Shown here piece after piece: positions 34,400-46,929 of a stretch of 64,000 bases of DNA. Every line of letters begins with the position of its first letter. Within the stretch, counting starts at the first letter, position 1. Made by a program: the position numbers and the translations under genes. The stretch is from Ariolimax columbianus (lineage: Eukaryota; Mollusca; Gastropoda; Stylommatophora; Arionidae), in assembly GCA_036924085.1 (NCBI GenBank), contig JAVGWX010000011.1, positions 26,343,976 through 26,407,975 on the forward strand. Direction: 5' to 3'. The notes under the pieces are model-generated. The model was not told the DNA's origin, ran no database searches, and saw nothing but the letters and a program-made list of their open reading frames with translations.

Positions 34400-34985
34400 T
34401 CTCCTCTGTATGTACGTACTCCACAGATCTTAGCAGAACTCCCAAGGTTGGTCATACATTGGATCCCATCCAACTGCAATACCGAATGCAATTAACTTGC
34501 AGACAAATTAGCAAAGTGTGGAGGACCATCCTCACAAACATTCCTGAGCATCACATATAATGAGGTCAAGACCATAATTAAAGCAAACTTCTGGGGGAAA
34601 CAGCTGAACAACACCCCGACTTCAAAAAAGAAGACAGCTACTTTAAATAAACTTGAGAAGAGCAGGTCATCATCTTCAAACTGAGAACGGGACATAACAG
34701 ACTCTAGTGTTATTATTACAACAACATGAGGATTGGCATAGATGACAAGTGTCCATGGGGGGAGTATACCATGATCGCGTAACACATCCAACAAAGCTGC
34801 ATGCTCATGCAGGAGAAGAGAGAACAATACTGATCTCGTGAGACAGATATGAGACAAAAGTTGTATGGAGATAAAACAGCCTCATAAACAACGGTGTCCT
34901 TTGTAAGAGAAACCGGGACTAATCTGAGGATTAACGAAAAATAATAATAAGAAGAAGAAGATGAAGAAGAAGATATCTCACACTT
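34400..34985 (+). mobile_element. RNase H-type LINE 3' relic with GAA tail
   Basis: Plus-strand pieces in order: LPRLVIHWIPSNCNTE (decayed VIxWIPxHCGIPGNE), LADKLAKCGGPSSQTFLSIT, NNTPTSKKKTATL, EEQVIIFKLRTGHNRL, IGIDDKCPWGEYTMIA. These are the RNase H end and the FKLRTGHNRL...CPxG tail. It ends in GAAGAAGAAGATGAAGAAGA at about 34952. Several stops. Confidence 0.78.
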
Positions 34986-35142
34986 GATTTAGAATCGTGC
35001 TCCCTGGGGTTCCAGGCTACACCCCTTGTACTCTTGGGACGGGGCGGCTAGTGTTTCTCTAACACCGTACGCACCCTTGACATGGACAACTTTCGAGACA
35101 GTCTACGAGACCTTTCTTTGGGTGTTACTCTTACACCTTGTA

Positions 35143-38100
35143 ATTTCCAGCAGGCTAGAGCAGACATGTGAAATCCCCAGCCAGGTTTCCACGACATCTC
35201 TTACTGAATGTGATTGGCTTACTGCCATTTCCAGCAGGCTAGAGCAGACATGTGAAATCCCCAGCCAGGTTTCCACGACATCTCTTACTGAATGTGATTG
35301 GCTTACTGCCATTTCCAGCAGGCTAGAGCAGACATGTGAAATCCCCAGCCAGGTTTCCACGACATCTCTTACTGAATGTGATTGGCTTACTGCCATTTCC
35401 AGCAGGCTAGAGCAGACATGTGAAATCCCCAGCCAGGTTTCCACGACATCTCTTACTGAATGTGATTGGCTTACTGCCATTTCCAGCAGGCTAGAGCAGA
35501 CATGTGAAATCCCCAGCCAGGTTTCCACGACATCTCTTACTGAATGTGATTGGCTTACTGCCATTTCCAGCAGGCTAGAGCAGACATGTGAAATCCCCAG
35601 CCAGGTTTCCACGACATCTCTTACTGAATGTGATTGGCTTACTGCCATTTCCAGCAGGCTAGAGCAGACATGTGAAATCCCCAGCCAGGTTTCCACGACA
35701 TCTCTTACTGAATGTGATTGGCTTACTGCCATTTCCAGCAGGCTAGAGCAGACATGTGAAATCCCCAGCCAGGTTTCCACGACATCTCTTACTGAATGTG
35801 ATTGGCTTACTGCCATTTCCAGCAGGCTAGAGCAGACATGTGAAATCCCCAGCCAGGTTTCCACGACATCTCTTACTGAATGTGATTGGCTTACTGCCAT
35901 TTCCAGCAGGCTAGAGCAGACATGTGAAATCCCCAGCCAGGTTTCCACGACATCTCTTACTGAATGTGATTGGCTTACTGCCATTTCCAGCAGGCTAGAG
36001 CAGACATGTGAAATCCCCAGCCAGGTTTCCACGACATCTCTTACTGAATGTGATTGGCTTACTGCCATTTCCAGCAGGCTAGAGCAGACATGTGAAATCC
36101 CCAGCCAGGTTTCCACGACATCTCTTACTGAATGTGATTGGCTTACTGCCATTTCCAGCAGGCTAGAGCAGACATGTGAAATCCCCAGCCAGGTTTCCAC
36201 GACATCTCTTACTGAATGTGATTGGCTTACTGCCATTTCCAGCAGGCTAGAGCAGACATGTGAAATCCCCAGCCAGGTTTCCACGACATCTCTTACTGAA
36301 TGTGATTGGCTTACTGCCATTTCCAGCAGGCTAGAGCAGACATGTGAAATCCCCAGCCAGGTTTCCACGACATCTCTTACTGAATGTGATTGGCTTACTG
36401 CCATTTCCAGCAGGCTAGAGCAGACATGTGAAATCCCCAGCCAGGTTTCCACGACATCTCTTACTGAATGTGATTGGCTTACTGCCATTTCCAGCAGGCT
36501 AGAGCAGACATGTGAAATCCCCAGCCAGGTTTCCACGACATCTCTTACTGAATGTGATTGGCTTACTGCCATTTCCAGCAGGCTAGAGCAGACATGTGAA
36601 ATCCCCAGCCAGGTTTCCACGACATCTCTTACTGAATGTGATTGGCTTACTGCCATTTCCAGCAGGCTAGAGCAGACATGTGAAATCCCCAGCCAGGTTT
36701 CCACGACATCTCTTACTGAATTTGATTGGCTTACTGCCATTTCCAGCAGGCTAGAGCAGACATGTGAAATCCCCAGCCAGGTTTCCACGACATCTCTTAC
36801 TGAATGTGATTGGCTTACTGCCATTTCCAGCAGGCTAGAGCAGACATGTGAAATCCCCAGCCAGGTTTCCACGACATCTCTTACTGAATGTGATTGGCTT
36901 ACTGCCATTTCCAGCAGGCTAGAGCAGACATGTGAAATCCCCAGCCAGGTTTCCACGACATCTCTTACTGAATGTGATTGGCTTACTGCCATTTCCAGCA
37001 GGCTAGAGCAGACATGTGAAATCCCCAGCCAGGTTTCCACGACATCTCTTACTGAATGTGATTGGCTTACTGCCATTTCCAGCAGGCTAGAGCAGACATA
37101 TGAAATCCCCAACCAGGTTTCCAGGACATCTCTTACTGAATGTGATTGGCTTACTGCCATTTCCAGCAGGCTAGAGCAGACATGTGAAATCCCCAGCCAG
37201 GTTTCCACGACATCTCTTACTGAATGTGATTGGCTTACTGCCATTTCCAGCAGGCTAGAGCAGACATGTGAAATCCCCAGCCAGGTTTGAACGACATCTC
37301 TTACTGAATGTGATTGGCTTACTGCCATTTCCAGCAGGCTAGAGCAGACATGTGAAATCCCCAGCCAGGTTTCCACGACATCTCTTACTGAATGTGATTG
37401 GCTTACTGCCATTTCCAGCAGGCTAGAGCAGACATGTGAAATCCCCAGCCAGGTTTCCACGACATCTCTTACTGAATGTGATTGGCTTACTGCCATTTCC
37501 AGCAGGCTAGAGCAGACATGTGAAATCCCCAGCCAGGTTTCCACGACATCTCTTACTGAATGTGATTGGCTTACTGCCATTTCCAGCAGGCTAGAGCAGA
37601 CATGTGAAATCCCCAGCCAGGTTTCCACGACATCTCTTACTGAATGTGATTGGCTTACTGCCATTTCCAGCAGGCTAGACCAGACATGTGAAATCCCCAG
37701 CCAGGTTTCCACGACATCTCTTACTGAATGTGATTGGCTTACTGCCATTTCCAGCAGGCTAGAGCAGACATGTGAAATCCCCAGCCAGGTTTCCACGACA
37801 TCTCTTACTGAATGTGATTGGCTTACTGCCATTTCCAGCAGGCTAGAGCAGACATGTGAAATCCCCAGCCAGGTTTCCACGACATCTCTTACTGAATGTG
37901 ATTGGCTTACTGCCATTTCCAGCAGGCTAGAGCAGACATGTGAAATCCCCAGCCAGGTTTCCACGACATCTCTTACTGAATGTGATTGGCTTACTGCCAT
38001 TTCCAGCAGGCTAGAGCAGACATGTGAAATCCCCAGCCAGGTTTCCACGACATCTCTTACTGAATGTGATTGGCTTACTGCCATTTCCAGCAGGCTAGAG

Positions 38101-39446
38101 CAGACATGTGAAATCCCCAGCCAGGTTTCCACGACATCTCTTACTGAATGTGATTGGCTTACTGCCATTTCCAGCAGGCTAGAGCAGACATATGAAATCC
38201 CCAACCAGGTTTCCAGGACATCTCTTACTGAATGTGATTGGCTTACTGCCATTTCCAGCAGGCTAGAGCAGACATGTGAAATCCCCAGCCAGGTTTCCAC
38301 GACATCTCTTACTGAATGTGATTGGCTTACTGCCATTTCCAGCAGGCTAGAGCAGACATGTGAAATCCCCAGCCAGGTTTCCACGACATCTCTTACTGAA
38401 TGTGATTGGCTTACTGCCATTTCCAGCAGGCTAGAGCAGACATGTGAAATCCCCAGCCAGGTTTCCACGACATCTCTTACTGAATGTGATTGGCTTACTG
38501 CCATTTCCAGCAGGCTAGAGCAGACATGTGAAATCCCCAGCCAGGTTTCCACGACATCTCTTACTGAATGTGATTGGCTTACTGCCATTTCCAGCAGGCT
38601 AGAGCAGACATGTGAAATCCCCAGCCAGGTTTCCACGACATCTCTTACTGAATGTGATTGGCTTACTGCCATTTCCAGCAGGCTAGAGCAGACATGTGAA
38701 ATCCCCAGCCAGGTTTCCACGACATCTCTTACTGAATGTGATTGGCTTACTGCCATTTCCAGCAGGCTAGACCAGACATGTGAAATCCCCAGCCAGGTTT
38801 CCAGGACATCTCTTACTGAATGTGATTGGCTTACTGCCATTTCCAGCAGGCTAGAGCAGACATGTGAAATCCCCAGCCAGGTTTCCACGACATCTCTTAG
38901 TGAATGTGATTGGCTTACTGCCATTTCCAGCAGGCTAGAGCAGACATGTGAAATCCCCAGCCAGGTTTCCACGACATCTCTTACTGAATGTGATTGGCTT
39001 ACTGCCATTTCCAGCAGGCTAGAGCAGACATGTGAAATCCCCAGCCAGGTTTCCACGACATCTCTTACTGAATGTGATTGGCTTACTGCCATTTCCAGCA
39101 GGCTAGAGCAGACATGTGAAATCCCCAGCCAGGTTTCCACGACATCTCTTACTGAATGTGATTGGCTTACTGCCATTTCCAGCAGGCTAGAGCAGACATG
39201 TGAAATCCCCAGCCAGGTTTCCACGACATCTCTTACTGAATGTGATTGGCTTACTGCCATTTCCAGCAGGCTAGAGCAGACATGTGAAATCCCCAGCCAG
39301 GTTTCCACGACATCTCTTACTGAATGTGATTGGCTTACTGCCATTTCCAGCAGGCTAGAGCAGACATGTGAAATCCCCAGCCAGGTTTCCACGACATCTC
39401 TTACTGAATGTGATTGGCTTACTGCCATTTCCAGCAGGCTAGAGCA
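35143..39446. repeat. 84 bp satellite-like array, ~51 copies
   Basis: Unit ATTTCCAGCAGGCTAGAGCA...GCTTACTGCC, exactly 84 bp, with very few variants over 4.3 kb. A three-change unit (CATATGAAATCCCCAACC and CCAGGAC) occurs at 37098 and again at 38190. A CTAGACC variant occurs at 37680 and at 38772. Both pairs are 1092 bp apart (13 x 84), a higher-order duplication. Because 84 is divisible by 3, the minus strand is open for 1441 codons (28-residue unit starting MAVSQSHSVRDVVETW) and the plus strand for 754 codons until a TGA variant at 37288. Neither has unit-to-unit amino acid selection, a signal peptide or a recognised domain, so it is called a repeat, not a gene. Confidence 0.95.
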
Positions 39447-39744
39447 AGACCTGAGAAATCCAGTAACGTTTAAACCTACTCTCTGTCATTCACTGCGGAC
39501 AGTCCACTGTCCGTTCCATCGGGCATTCAGATGCAATGGCTACGAAATTCACAGTGGGACCTCCCGGAACGCTTTTGTCTGTAATGCCTTATTATTTAGT
39601 CGTTATCGGACTCTCCTGCACCACCCCAAGTTCCTCATAACCAACATGTTCACCAGTCACGAGCTACTTTTGTCCTCACCAATTTGACCACTTCGTAGCT
39701 TTTAGTGGCTGTCAGAATATCCTTTTCCCCATTGCTGGAGCCCC
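39447..39744. other. Unique sequence between two arrays
   Basis: About 300 bp without recognisable gene or repeat. Confidence 0.5.
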
Positions 39745-41275
39745 TACAGTTCTGAGACCTTTAAGTACAACATACATTCAATGTAAAACCATCCCGTCTG
39801 CTGAGACCTCTATGTACGACAACCATTCAATGTATAACCATCCCATCTGTTGAGACCTTCATGTACAACATCTATCTAATGTATAACCATCCCATCTGTT
39901 GAGACCTCTTTGTACAACATCCATCCAATGTATAACCATCCCGTCTGCTGAGACCTCTATGTACAACATCCATCCAATATATAACCGTCCCGTCTGCTGA
40001 GACCTCCATGTACAACATCCATTCAATGTATAACCGTCCCGTCTGCTGAGACCTCTATGTACAACATCCATCCAATATATAACCGTCCCGTCTGCTGAGA
40101 CCTCTATGTACAACATCCATTCATTGTCTAACCATTCCGTCTGCTGAGACCTCTGTGTACAACATCCATCCAATATATAACCGTCCCGTCTGCTGAGACC
40201 TCTATGTACAACATCCATTCATTGTCTAACTATTCCGTCTGTTGAGACCTCTATGTACAACATCCATTCATTGTCTAACTATTCCGTCTGTTGAGACCTC
40301 TATGTACAACATCCATTCATTGTCTAACTATTCCGTCTGCTGAGACTTCTATGTACAACATCCATTCATTGTCTAACTAATCCGTCTGCTGAGACCTCTA
40401 TGTACAACATCCATTCATTGTCTAACTATTCCGTTTGTTGAGACCTCTATGTACAACATCCATCCAATGTATAACCATCCCGTCTGTTGAGACCTCTATG
40501 TACAACATCCATTCATTGTCTAACCATTCCGTCTGCTGAGACCTCTATGTACAACATCCATTCATTGTCTAACCATTCCGTCTGCTGAGACCTCTATGTA
40601 CAACATCCATTCAATGTATAACCATCCCGTCTGTTGAGACCTCTATGTACAACATCCATTCATTGTCTAACCATTCCGTCTGCTGAGACCTCTATGTACA
40701 ATATCCATTCAATGTACAACCATCCCGTCTGTTGAGACATCTATGTACAACATCCATTCAATGTATAACCGTCCCGTCTGCTGAGACCTCTATGTACAAC
40801 ATACATTCATTGTCTAACCATTCCGTCTGCTGAGACCTCTATGTACAACATCCATTCAATGTATAACCGTCCCGTCTGCTGAGACCTCTGTGTACAACAT
40901 CCATTCAATGTATAACCGCCCCGTCTGCTGAGACCTCTATGTACAACATCCATTCAATGTATAACCGTCCCGTCTGCTGAGACCTCTATGTACAACATCC
41001 ATTCAATGTATAACCGTCCCGTCTGCTGAGACCTCTATGTACAACATCCATTCAATATATAACCGTCCCGTCTGCTGAGACCTCCATGTACAACATCCAT
41101 TCAATGTATAACCATCCGGTCTGCTGAGACCTCTATGTACAACATCCATTCAATGTCTAACCATCCCGTCTGTTGAGACCTCTATGTACAACATCCATTC
41201 AATGTCTAACCATCCCGTCTGTTGAGACCTCTATGTACAACATCCATTCAATGTCTAACCATCCCTTCTACACAT
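39745..41275. repeat. 49 bp minisatellite, ~31 copies
   Basis: CTGCTGAGACCTCTATGTAC plus AACATCCATTCAATGTATAACCGTCCCGT, with two interspersed sub-variants (CAATGTATAACC and CATTGTCTAACC/AACTATTCC). Confidence 0.94.
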
Positions 41276-42280
41276 TCAGGAGCAAGAAATGATAGACTGA
41301 AAAATATACGTCCCAATTTAGTCTGTCTCTGGTAGTCGTTGTAGTAACTGTCTCAATCTCTGTGTTCCGATTGGATTGTTGATACGTTTACAAATAATGG
41401 GAAAACATAAACATGGAAACAATTGTTTATAAACGATAAGATAAACAAGAGCAATATCTTTTAAATAATAACATGGAGACAGTAAAATAGAAACAATCGT
41501 ATATGAACAAAATCAGAAACAATAAGAGAAGCAATATCACATAAAGACTAACATAGAATTAGTAGTATGTGAACAATACAATTGAAACATAAATATGTAA
41601 ACAATAACATTTAAACGATAACCTTCAAAATGTAGTTCATAAACAATAAAATGTAAATAGCAGCAAAGTAACACTAGCATTTAAACAATAACAACGTAAC
41701 ACCATCATATAAACAATCATATATAACATTAGCATGTAAACAATCACATAAAATACTAGCATATAACAACAACACAGAAACATATATAATTTGTGTCAGT
41801 CTCTGTAGACAATTGCGCGTGGCGCTATGTGAGTTTTTTTCCAGCTCTGTCTCCTGTATTTCGACACTGTGTGCTATGCCTGTAAAGGCCGATCTCCCAG
41901 GGATAGTCCCTGCCACAAAGTGTGCAACCATGCTGAAAAGACTGGCTTGCCGGGTTGTTCCTTTAACTCTTCAGTCGTTCTATTTTGTCTGCAGCCACTA
42001 TGCCCCTTCTAACTGACTGTCTCCAAACAGCTCGAGCCTGAGCAATTATTTCCTAGACCCCGGATTGGGTCTCGTAGGACTTCATGCACATATTGCATGC
42101 TTCCTTGAATTGTAGTGTGGGACTGCCGATTCTTCTAGCTCCAATGGTCAGCTGTCAATAGAGGGTATCCTTCGGCAGCCTCTTATTGTCCATGGGGTAA
42201 ACATGCCCTAACCCCCGAAGACGGTACTTGCTCAACAGCGAGTACATGCTGTGTATGTTTTCTCCCTATATCACCACATA
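41276..42280. other. AT-rich degenerate repeats and unassigned DNA
   Basis: 41390-41790 is built of loose AACAATAACAT-type words. 42135-42180 is the reverse complement of 55350-55400 (CCTCTATTGACA block), a small dispersed repeat. No gene is supported. Confidence 0.45.
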
Positions 42281-42284
42281 CTGT

Positions 42285-42300
42285 GACTCTCTCTCTCTCC

Positions 42301-42341
<41 letters not shown>
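42285..42341. repeat. (CT)n microsatellite
   Basis: Nearly perfect CT dinucleotide run of about 55 bp. Confidence 0.95.
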
Positions 42342-42342
<1 letters not shown>

Positions 42343-42599
42343 CCACCAAATCTCCAATATATAAAGAGACGTACAGAAACAGTAGCATTTAAATAATAAC
42401 ATAGAAACAAGGAACATAGAAACAATTACAGTTTTGTTTTCGCAGATTATATTATTAAACTCGTCACTCTTGCTGATTTTTCTCTGGACACGGTTTGTGA
42501 TGGCTCTTCTTCAATCCCGTAGTGTAATAGATAAAGATGACCTGACTAATCTTCGCTGTAATGTTATTGGTAGGTTCAGCCCAACGAAGACCACGTTAG

Positions 42600-42925
42600 A
42601 ACAGAGGGACCAGGAAGCAGCAGTGAATGCGTTGGTAGCAAGGCAGCGACTCGTGGCTGGCTGTTTGCATCAGAGTCAACAAACCAAAGTCGAACAAAAC
42701 CATTTCCAGCCTCCACGTGGCGGGCCTGGAAACAGGCTGCACTTGTGAAGTCTTGCCAACTGATAGAGATTGCGATGGAAAGGCAAATCCGGTTCTAAAA
42801 ACAGTCATCTGAAAACGGATGTGTCCGGCCGAAAGGTGCATATATCACAATCTCGCTGTAAACTGCCACACATTACATCGAATTTTTCAAGACGAACACC
42901 ACAAAAAAGAAGAAAGAGCAAAATA
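42600..42925 (+). repeat. Dispersed repeat (tail family) copy C
   Basis: AACAAACCAAAGTCG, CCAGCCTCCACGTGGCGGGC, AACAGGCTGCACTTGTG, GCGATGGAAAGGCAAATCC, GGATGTGTCCGGCCGAAAGG and CTCGCTGTAAACTGCCACAC match copies A, B and D in order. It ends near an AAAAAAGAAGAAAG tail. Confidence 0.7.
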
Positions 42926-42968
42926 AGAAAAAGGGGAAGAAGAAGATAAAAATTGCAAATGAGTAAGT

Positions 42969-43800
42969 AATGGATTATGTACCTTGTCTATAGCAGAGTC
43001 ATGCAGATACTAGGAACATTCCACGTTATGGACCTTGTCTATAGCAGAGTCATGCAGATACTAGGAACATTCCACGTTATGGACCTTGTCTATAGCAGAG
43101 TCATGCAGATACTAGGAACATTCCACGTTATGGACCTTGTCTATAGCAGAGTCATGCAGATACTAGGAACATTCCACGTTATGGACCTTGTCTATAGCAG
43201 AGTCATGCAGATACTAGGAACATTCCATGTTATGTACCTTGTCTATAGCAGAGTCATGCAGATACTAGGAACATTCCACGTTATGGACCTTGACTATAGC
43301 AACATGGTCAGTCTGACATGGGGAATGTTCGACTTTATGTAATCTGTTAATAGCTGAATTATACAGACACTAGGAACATTCCTGTTTATGTAAATTGTTA
43401 ATAGCAGAATTATACAGACATTTTGGACATTCTTGTTTATGTCAATTGTTTATAGCAGAATTAAACAGATACAAGGAACATTCTTGTTTATCTGAATTGT
43501 TTATAGCAGAATTATACAGATACAAGGAACATTCTTGTTTATCTGAATTGTTTATAGCAGAATTATACAGATACAAGGAACATTCTTGTTTATGTCAATT
43601 GTTTATAGCAGAATTATACAGATACAAGGAACATTCTTGTTTATGTCAATTGTTTATAGCAGAATTATACAGATACTATGAACATTCTTGTTTATGTCAA
43701 TTGTTTATAGCAGAATTATACAGATACAAGGAACATTCTTGTTTATGTCAATTGTTTGTAGCAGAATTATACAGATACAAGGAACATTCTTGTTTATGCT
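42969..43800. repeat. 51 bp minisatellite (left part), two diverged sub-arrays
   Basis: 43000-43310: ATGGACCTTGTCTATAGCAG plus AGTCATGCAGATACTAGGAACATTCCACGTT, about 6 copies. 43325-43800: TTGTTTATAGCAGAATTATA plus CAGATACAAGGAACATTCTTGTTTATGTCAA, about 9 copies. The sub-arrays are related to each other. In-frame openness follows from 51 = 3 x 17. Confidence 0.92.
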
Positions 43801-44090
43801 TTAAAGTTAGTTGCCCATTGCAAGCGATAATGGCGATATCATCAGACGGCCTTTGTCTTCGGAATGAAACTTGATCTGTATTTGGATTACAGTGAGAAAG
43901 AGGCTGCACTGATCATTAAATTCACTCTCTAGTCCCGAACTACTTTGGACCAGTGGCAAGACGAGTGCAGGTAATTCAGGATGTAGAGACCAGGAGTCGC
44001 TTGAAACCTACGGGTCTCAAACCCACACCGTTTCCGGTCATCGCTTTAAGAAGCGGGTGCTTTACCCATCGACCACAGCGACCCGACACA
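43801..44090 (-). mobile_element. tRNA-derived SINE splitting the 51 bp array
   Basis: On the minus strand from 44090: GGGTCGCTGTGGTCGATGGG then TAAAGCACCCGC (A box region) and GGGTTTGAGACCC at 44024-44012 (B box). The body runs down to about 43801. The 51 bp minisatellite resumes at 44100, so the SINE lies within that array. Confidence 0.68.
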
Positions 44091-44099
44091 TATAAGGTC

Positions 44100-44375
44100 A
44101 AAGTCAGTCTGACACAAGAAACATTCATCTTAATGTACCTTGTCTATTTCAGAGTATGTCAGACACAAGACACATTCATGTTTATATACCTGTCTATTCA
44201 GAGTCAGTCAATCATAAGAATATTCCTGTTAATGTACCTTGTCTATTTCAGAGTCAGTCAGATACAAGAAACATTCATGTTAATGTACCTTGTCTAAAGC
44301 AGTCAGTCTGACACAAGAACCATTCATGTTAATGTACCTTGTCTATTCAGAGTCAGTCAGACACCAGGAACATTC
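44100..44375. repeat. 51 bp minisatellite (right part), ~5 copies
   Basis: AATGTACCTTGTCTATTTCA plus GAGTCAGTCAGACACAAGAAACATTCATGTT, the same family as 42969-43800 but more diverged. Confidence 0.88.
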
Positions 44376-44699
44376 TTAATTCCTTCCTATAACTGCCCCA
44401 GTAGCAACACTTGAAAAGCACCACAATTGGTCTCCTTGTAAGAAGTAGGTTTCAAATGATTTAAACATTTTTTGCACTGATAGTGTCGTTAGGACTTTGT
44501 CGCTATGTAACCAAGACAAAACAAAAATAGGCAAAGGAGGAGAGAATATATAAAAGACGTGTATAATGAAGAAAACTACACCACCCAAGCTGATAAAATT
44601 GTCAAGGAAGCTGATTTGGAACAGCATACCTGCCAATAACGAAAGAAATTAGACACATCACTTCACTCCATCGCGATTAAGGAAGCGACAGGGATATAT
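44376..44699. other. Unassigned region
   Basis: No recognised gene or repeat. Confidence 0.4.
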
Positions 44700-45010
44700 T
44701 ATATTCCCATTGAACCCACCAAGGGAGGAGGTGAAACCCTACAAGATGTACTTTTATAACATGTGGCCAATATTTACCAAGATGGGATATGGCCTACAGA
44801 ACACATCCTCAGTAATCATGCATATACCCAACAAGTCGAATCCTACTGATTGCAACCAATTTCATTTGATAGGAGTAATGTCTCGTGCTTGGACAATTCT
44901 GCTACAGATAACTAAGAGTAGAACAGATAAGATATTAGAATCTCTGCTAAATGAAAACACTTTGGGTTCCACAAGGATAGAGGTACTAGAGATATATTGG
45001 GGACTCTGAG
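44700..45010 (+). mobile_element. LINE RT fragment
   Basis: The translation contains SVIMHIPNKSNPTDCNQF and VMSRAWTILLQITKSRTDKI, resembling the RT segment VIIPIPKKSNPTxCxxFRPITLMSRxLKILLxIIxxRxxxKLE. About 85 codons, ending at the start of the next minisatellite. Truncated on both sides. Confidence 0.68.
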
Positions 45011-45017
45011 GTTTATT

Positions 45018-46258
45018 TGCAGAGAGAATGTTGGAACAGTGAAGTTTCTTGTCGAGAGAATGTGGGAACACTGAAGTTTCTTGTCGAGAGAATGTTGGAA
45101 CAGTGAAGTTTCTTGTCGAGAGAATGTGGGAACACTGAAGTTTCTTGTCGAGAGAATGTGGGAACACTGAAGTTTCTTGTCGAGAATATTGGAACACTGA
45201 AGTTTCTTGTCGAGAGAATGTGGGAACAGTGAAGTTTCTTGTCGAGAATATTGGAACACTGAAGTTTCTTGTCGAGAGAATGTGGGAACAGTGAAGTTTC
45301 TTGTCGAGAATATTGGAACACTGAAGTTTCTTGTCGAGAGAATGTTGGAACAGTGAAGTTTCTTGTCGAGAGAATGTGGGAACACTGAAGTTTCTTGTCG
45401 AGAGAATGTGGGAACAGTGAAGTTTCTTGTCGAGAATATTGGAACACTGAAGTTTCTTGTCGAGAGAATGTGGGAACAGTGAAGTTTCTTGTCGAGAATA
45501 TTGGAACACTGAAGTTTCTTGTCGAGAGAATGTTGGAACAGTGAAGTTTCTTGTCGAGAGAATGTGGGAACACTGAAGTTTCTTGTCGAGAGAATGTGGG
45601 AACACTGAAGTTTCTTGTCGAGAGAATGTGGGAACAGTGAAGTTTCTTGTCGAGAATATTGGAACACTGAAGTTTCTTGTCGAGAGAATGTGGGAACAGT
45701 GAAGTTTCTTGTCGAGAATATTGGAACACTGAAGTTTCTTGTCGAGAGAATGTGGGAACAGTGAAGTTTCTTGTCGAGAATATTGGAACAGTGAAGTTTC
45801 TTGTCGAGAGAATGTGGGAACACTGAAGTTTCTTGTCGAGAGAATGTTGGAACACTGAAGTTTCTTGTCGAGAATATTGGAACAGTGAAGTTTCTTGTAG
45901 AGAAAATGTGGGAACATGTTTCTTGTAGAGAGAATGTGGGAATAGGTTTCTTGTAGAGAGAATGTGGGAATAGGTTTCTTGTAGAGAGAATGTGGGAAAC
46001 GGTTTTTTGTAGAGAGCATGTGGGAACACTGAGGTTTCTTCTAAAGAGAATGTGGGAACAGGTTCTATGTAGAGAGAATGTGGGAACACTGAGGTTTCTT
46101 TAAAGAGAATGTGGGAACAAGTTCCATGTAGAGAGAATGTGGGAACAGGTTTCTTGTAAAGAGAATGTGGGAACAGGTTCCAAGTAGAGAGAATGTGGGA
46201 ACAGGTTCCATGTAGAGAGAATGTGGGAACAATTTCCATGTAGAGAGAATGTTAATTT
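45018..46258. repeat. 30/32 bp composite minisatellite, ~40 copies
   Basis: Long units (TTTCTTGTCGAGAGAATGTG plus GGAACACTGAAG, 32 bp) and short units (TTTCTTGTCGAGAATATTGG plus AACACTGAAG, 30 bp) alternate in recurring patterns. The array degrades beyond 45895 into GTTTCTTGTAGAGAGAATGT units. All three minus frames are open for 300-400 codons, which argues against any being a protein. Confidence 0.93.
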
Positions 46259-46469
46259 GAAACTTTAATTACCTGCCTAGAATGTGTTCCAACTTATGCA
46301 ACATCTGGCGACAATATATAAATACGTTCATGTTGCAATGCCATGTCTCCTAAACCGCTCTGTAGCCAACCAGTGTTTCACCTTCCATCGAATCTGTAGT
46401 TTACCATGAGAACAATTCTGAAGAATCAGTTACACAAGTGGAGCTGAAGATGATGTATATTGAATGAGC

Positions 46470-46742
46470 TATCAGCGTCTCATAGTTGACTGCTTGCATC
46501 AGGGTCAGCGAACCAGGGCTGACCAAAACCTTATCCCGCTTCCAAGTATCGGCCCTCGAAACAGGCTGCACTACTGTAGTCTTCCTAAGAGAATAGGGAT
46601 CGCAGTGGGAAGGCAAATCCAGAAATCCAAAAAGTGAGCTAAAACCGGAAATGTTGGACTTAAAGGCGCAGATATTCCAGCCTAACTGTAAATTGCGACT
46701 CAACGCAACAACGTCTTGTTCAGAATAAACGCTGAGGAAGAA
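46470..46742 (+). repeat. Dispersed repeat (tail family) copy D
   Basis: GGGTCAGCGAACCAGGGCTG, CAGGCTGCACTACTGTAGTC, GGGATCGCAGTGGGAAGGCA and CTAACTGTAAATTGCGACTC, with a GAGGAAGAAG tail. The best preserved copy here; used with A-C to define the family. Confidence 0.7.
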
Positions 46743-46929
46743 GTGACATAAATGGTTGGTCAAACGGCGTTCTGAGAGTCCGTTCATGAATCAATCAGAC
46801 GGCAATAATTTCATCTAACCTAAATCTGTATGTAGAGTGTCAGCATAGTCAATCTGGATAACCACTGTGGAATAGAGAGTGTATAAGTTCGTGCTGAGGA
46901 AGTTATAAACAAGGCAGCGTCTTCACGTC

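Noticed and set aside
35103..39428. 1441-codon minus-strand and 754-codon plus-strand open frames
   Set aside because: Both arise from a stop-free 84 bp unit whose length is divisible by three. The repeats are identical at DNA level with no excess of silent changes, so protein selection is not shown.
44862..46239. Three overlapping 300-408 codon minus frames
   Set aside because: All three frames of the same 30/32 bp array are open, which is expected from unit composition and not from coding.
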